15,697 nt of DNA, from assembly GCA_016207585.1 (NCBI GenBank), contig JACQPI010000061.1:1-15697 (forward strand), in the 5' to 3' direction. This document shows, one piece after another, positions 15,452 to 15,697 of the stretch. This DNA comes from Elusimicrobiota bacterium. GTDB taxonomy: Bacteria; Elusimicrobiota; Elusimicrobia; UBA1565; JACRDR01. Position numbers and translations under genes: made by a program. The notes beneath the pieces were generated by a model that was given only the letters and a program-made list of their open reading frames with translations, had not been told where the DNA came from and did not search any database. Position 1 is the stretch's first letter, and each line of letters begins with the position of its first letter.

Positions 15452-15697
15452 TATCCTCTCTCTTCGCAGGTTCCGGGGACGGCTCCTGCAGGGCCTGATA
15501 GAGCGATTTGACCATAGTCCGAAGTTCGCGAATTTCCTCCTCCAGCGCGGATGAAATGTTGCCGGTCAAAGCCATGGAATCCATGGCGGAACGCTTCTGT
15601 TCCAGTTTTCGGACACGCGCCTCGATGGCGTCAAGGCCGGCGGACCTCCCATCGCCAGAACGGGAGGCCGGGAGCAGCGCGTACAGAGCGCCCCCCG
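15441..15697 (-). CDS. 3' end of an unknown gene with a coiled-coil tail (partial)
   Basis: The frame enters from the right edge and ends at TAA at 15441-15443, giving 84 residues; the start is outside. The visible part begins with a short hydrophobic stretch (GGALYALLPA), possibly the end of a membrane helix, then a charged helical region (about 21-70: LDAIEARVRKLEQKRS..., LEEEIRELRTMVKSL) with heptad-like spacing, and a charged tail ending in Glu/Asp. It overlaps the start of the export gene by 11 bases, so it is in the same operon. I do not recognise a family. A membrane-anchored coiled-coil protein of the polysaccharide machinery is a guess. Confidence 0.6.
   Translation of the reverse strand, partial: GGALYALLPASRSGDGRSAGLDAIEARVRKLEQKRSAMDSMALTGNISSALEEEIRELRTMVKSLYQALQEPSPEPAKREDNDD

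Noticed and set aside
14150..15511. Long open frame on the plus strand (453 codons)
   Set aside because: It is antisense to the export protein and kinase genes, is rich in Arg, Gln and His, and shows no domain; the minus-strand genes account for the region.

Overview
The window is one tightly packed gene block transcribed entirely leftward (minus strand). It reads as the central and distal part of a Wzx/Wzy-dependent extracellular polysaccharide (capsule, exopolysaccharide or O-antigen-like) operon. The DNA is GC-rich (about 60% by eye). A Wza-type export protein, a heptosyltransferase-family (GT9) enzyme and a fused Wzc-type chain-length/tyrosine kinase point to a diderm (Gram-negative-type) bacterium. 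The phylum cannot be fixed from the sequence alone; a GC-rich Elusimicrobiota-, Omnitrophota- or delta-proteobacteria-like lineage is only a guess.

Layout in transcription order, right to left: (1) the 3' end of an unknown gene with a coiled-coil tail (15441-15697); (2) polysaccharide export protein (14711-15451); (3) chain-length determinant/BY-kinase (12866-14704); (4) Wzy-type polymerase/ligase (11413-12840); (5) GT39/ArnT-like membrane glycosyltransferase (9722-11416); (6, 7) two class I SAM methyltransferases (8899-9729, 8124-8915); (8) a CgeB/DUF3880-like glycosyltransferase (6966-8006); (9) Wzx-type flippase (5494-6969); (10) a GT2-GT4 fused glycosyltransferase (3302-5497); (11) a GT4 glycosyltransferase (2190-3305); (12) a GT9 glycosyltransferase (1099-2193); (13) a glutamine-hydrolysing asparagine synthase, cut by the left edge (1-1097). 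Most junctions overlap or abut (ATGA or GTGA overlaps at five of them), so translation is probably coupled along one long mRNA. No stretch over 300 bases lacks a gene. I see no tRNA, rRNA or CRISPR array, and no convincing promoter or intrinsic terminator, so the promoter probably lies beyond the right edge.

How the genes could work together: the glycosyltransferases build and decorate a lipid-linked repeat unit, and the methyltransferases and amidotransferase may modify its sugars or precursors. Wzx flips the unit, Wzy polymerises it, the Wzc-like kinase sets chain length, and the Wza-like protein exports the chain. The initiating phosphoglycosyltransferase and a Wzb-type phosphatase are not in the window.

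The most notable non-gene structure is at 8006-8146. A 125-bp element with 19-bp inverted ends (18/19 matching, both starting GTAAGC) and an 18-bp perfect palindrome inside is flanked by an 8-bp direct repeat (7/8 matching). Removing it restores the ATGA stop/start overlap seen at other junctions of the operon. This looks like a short non-autonomous transposable element (MITE) that landed exactly in a coupled gene junction. A second, unrelated palindromic segment (3992-4069) sits in frame inside the GT4 half of the fused glycosyltransferase.
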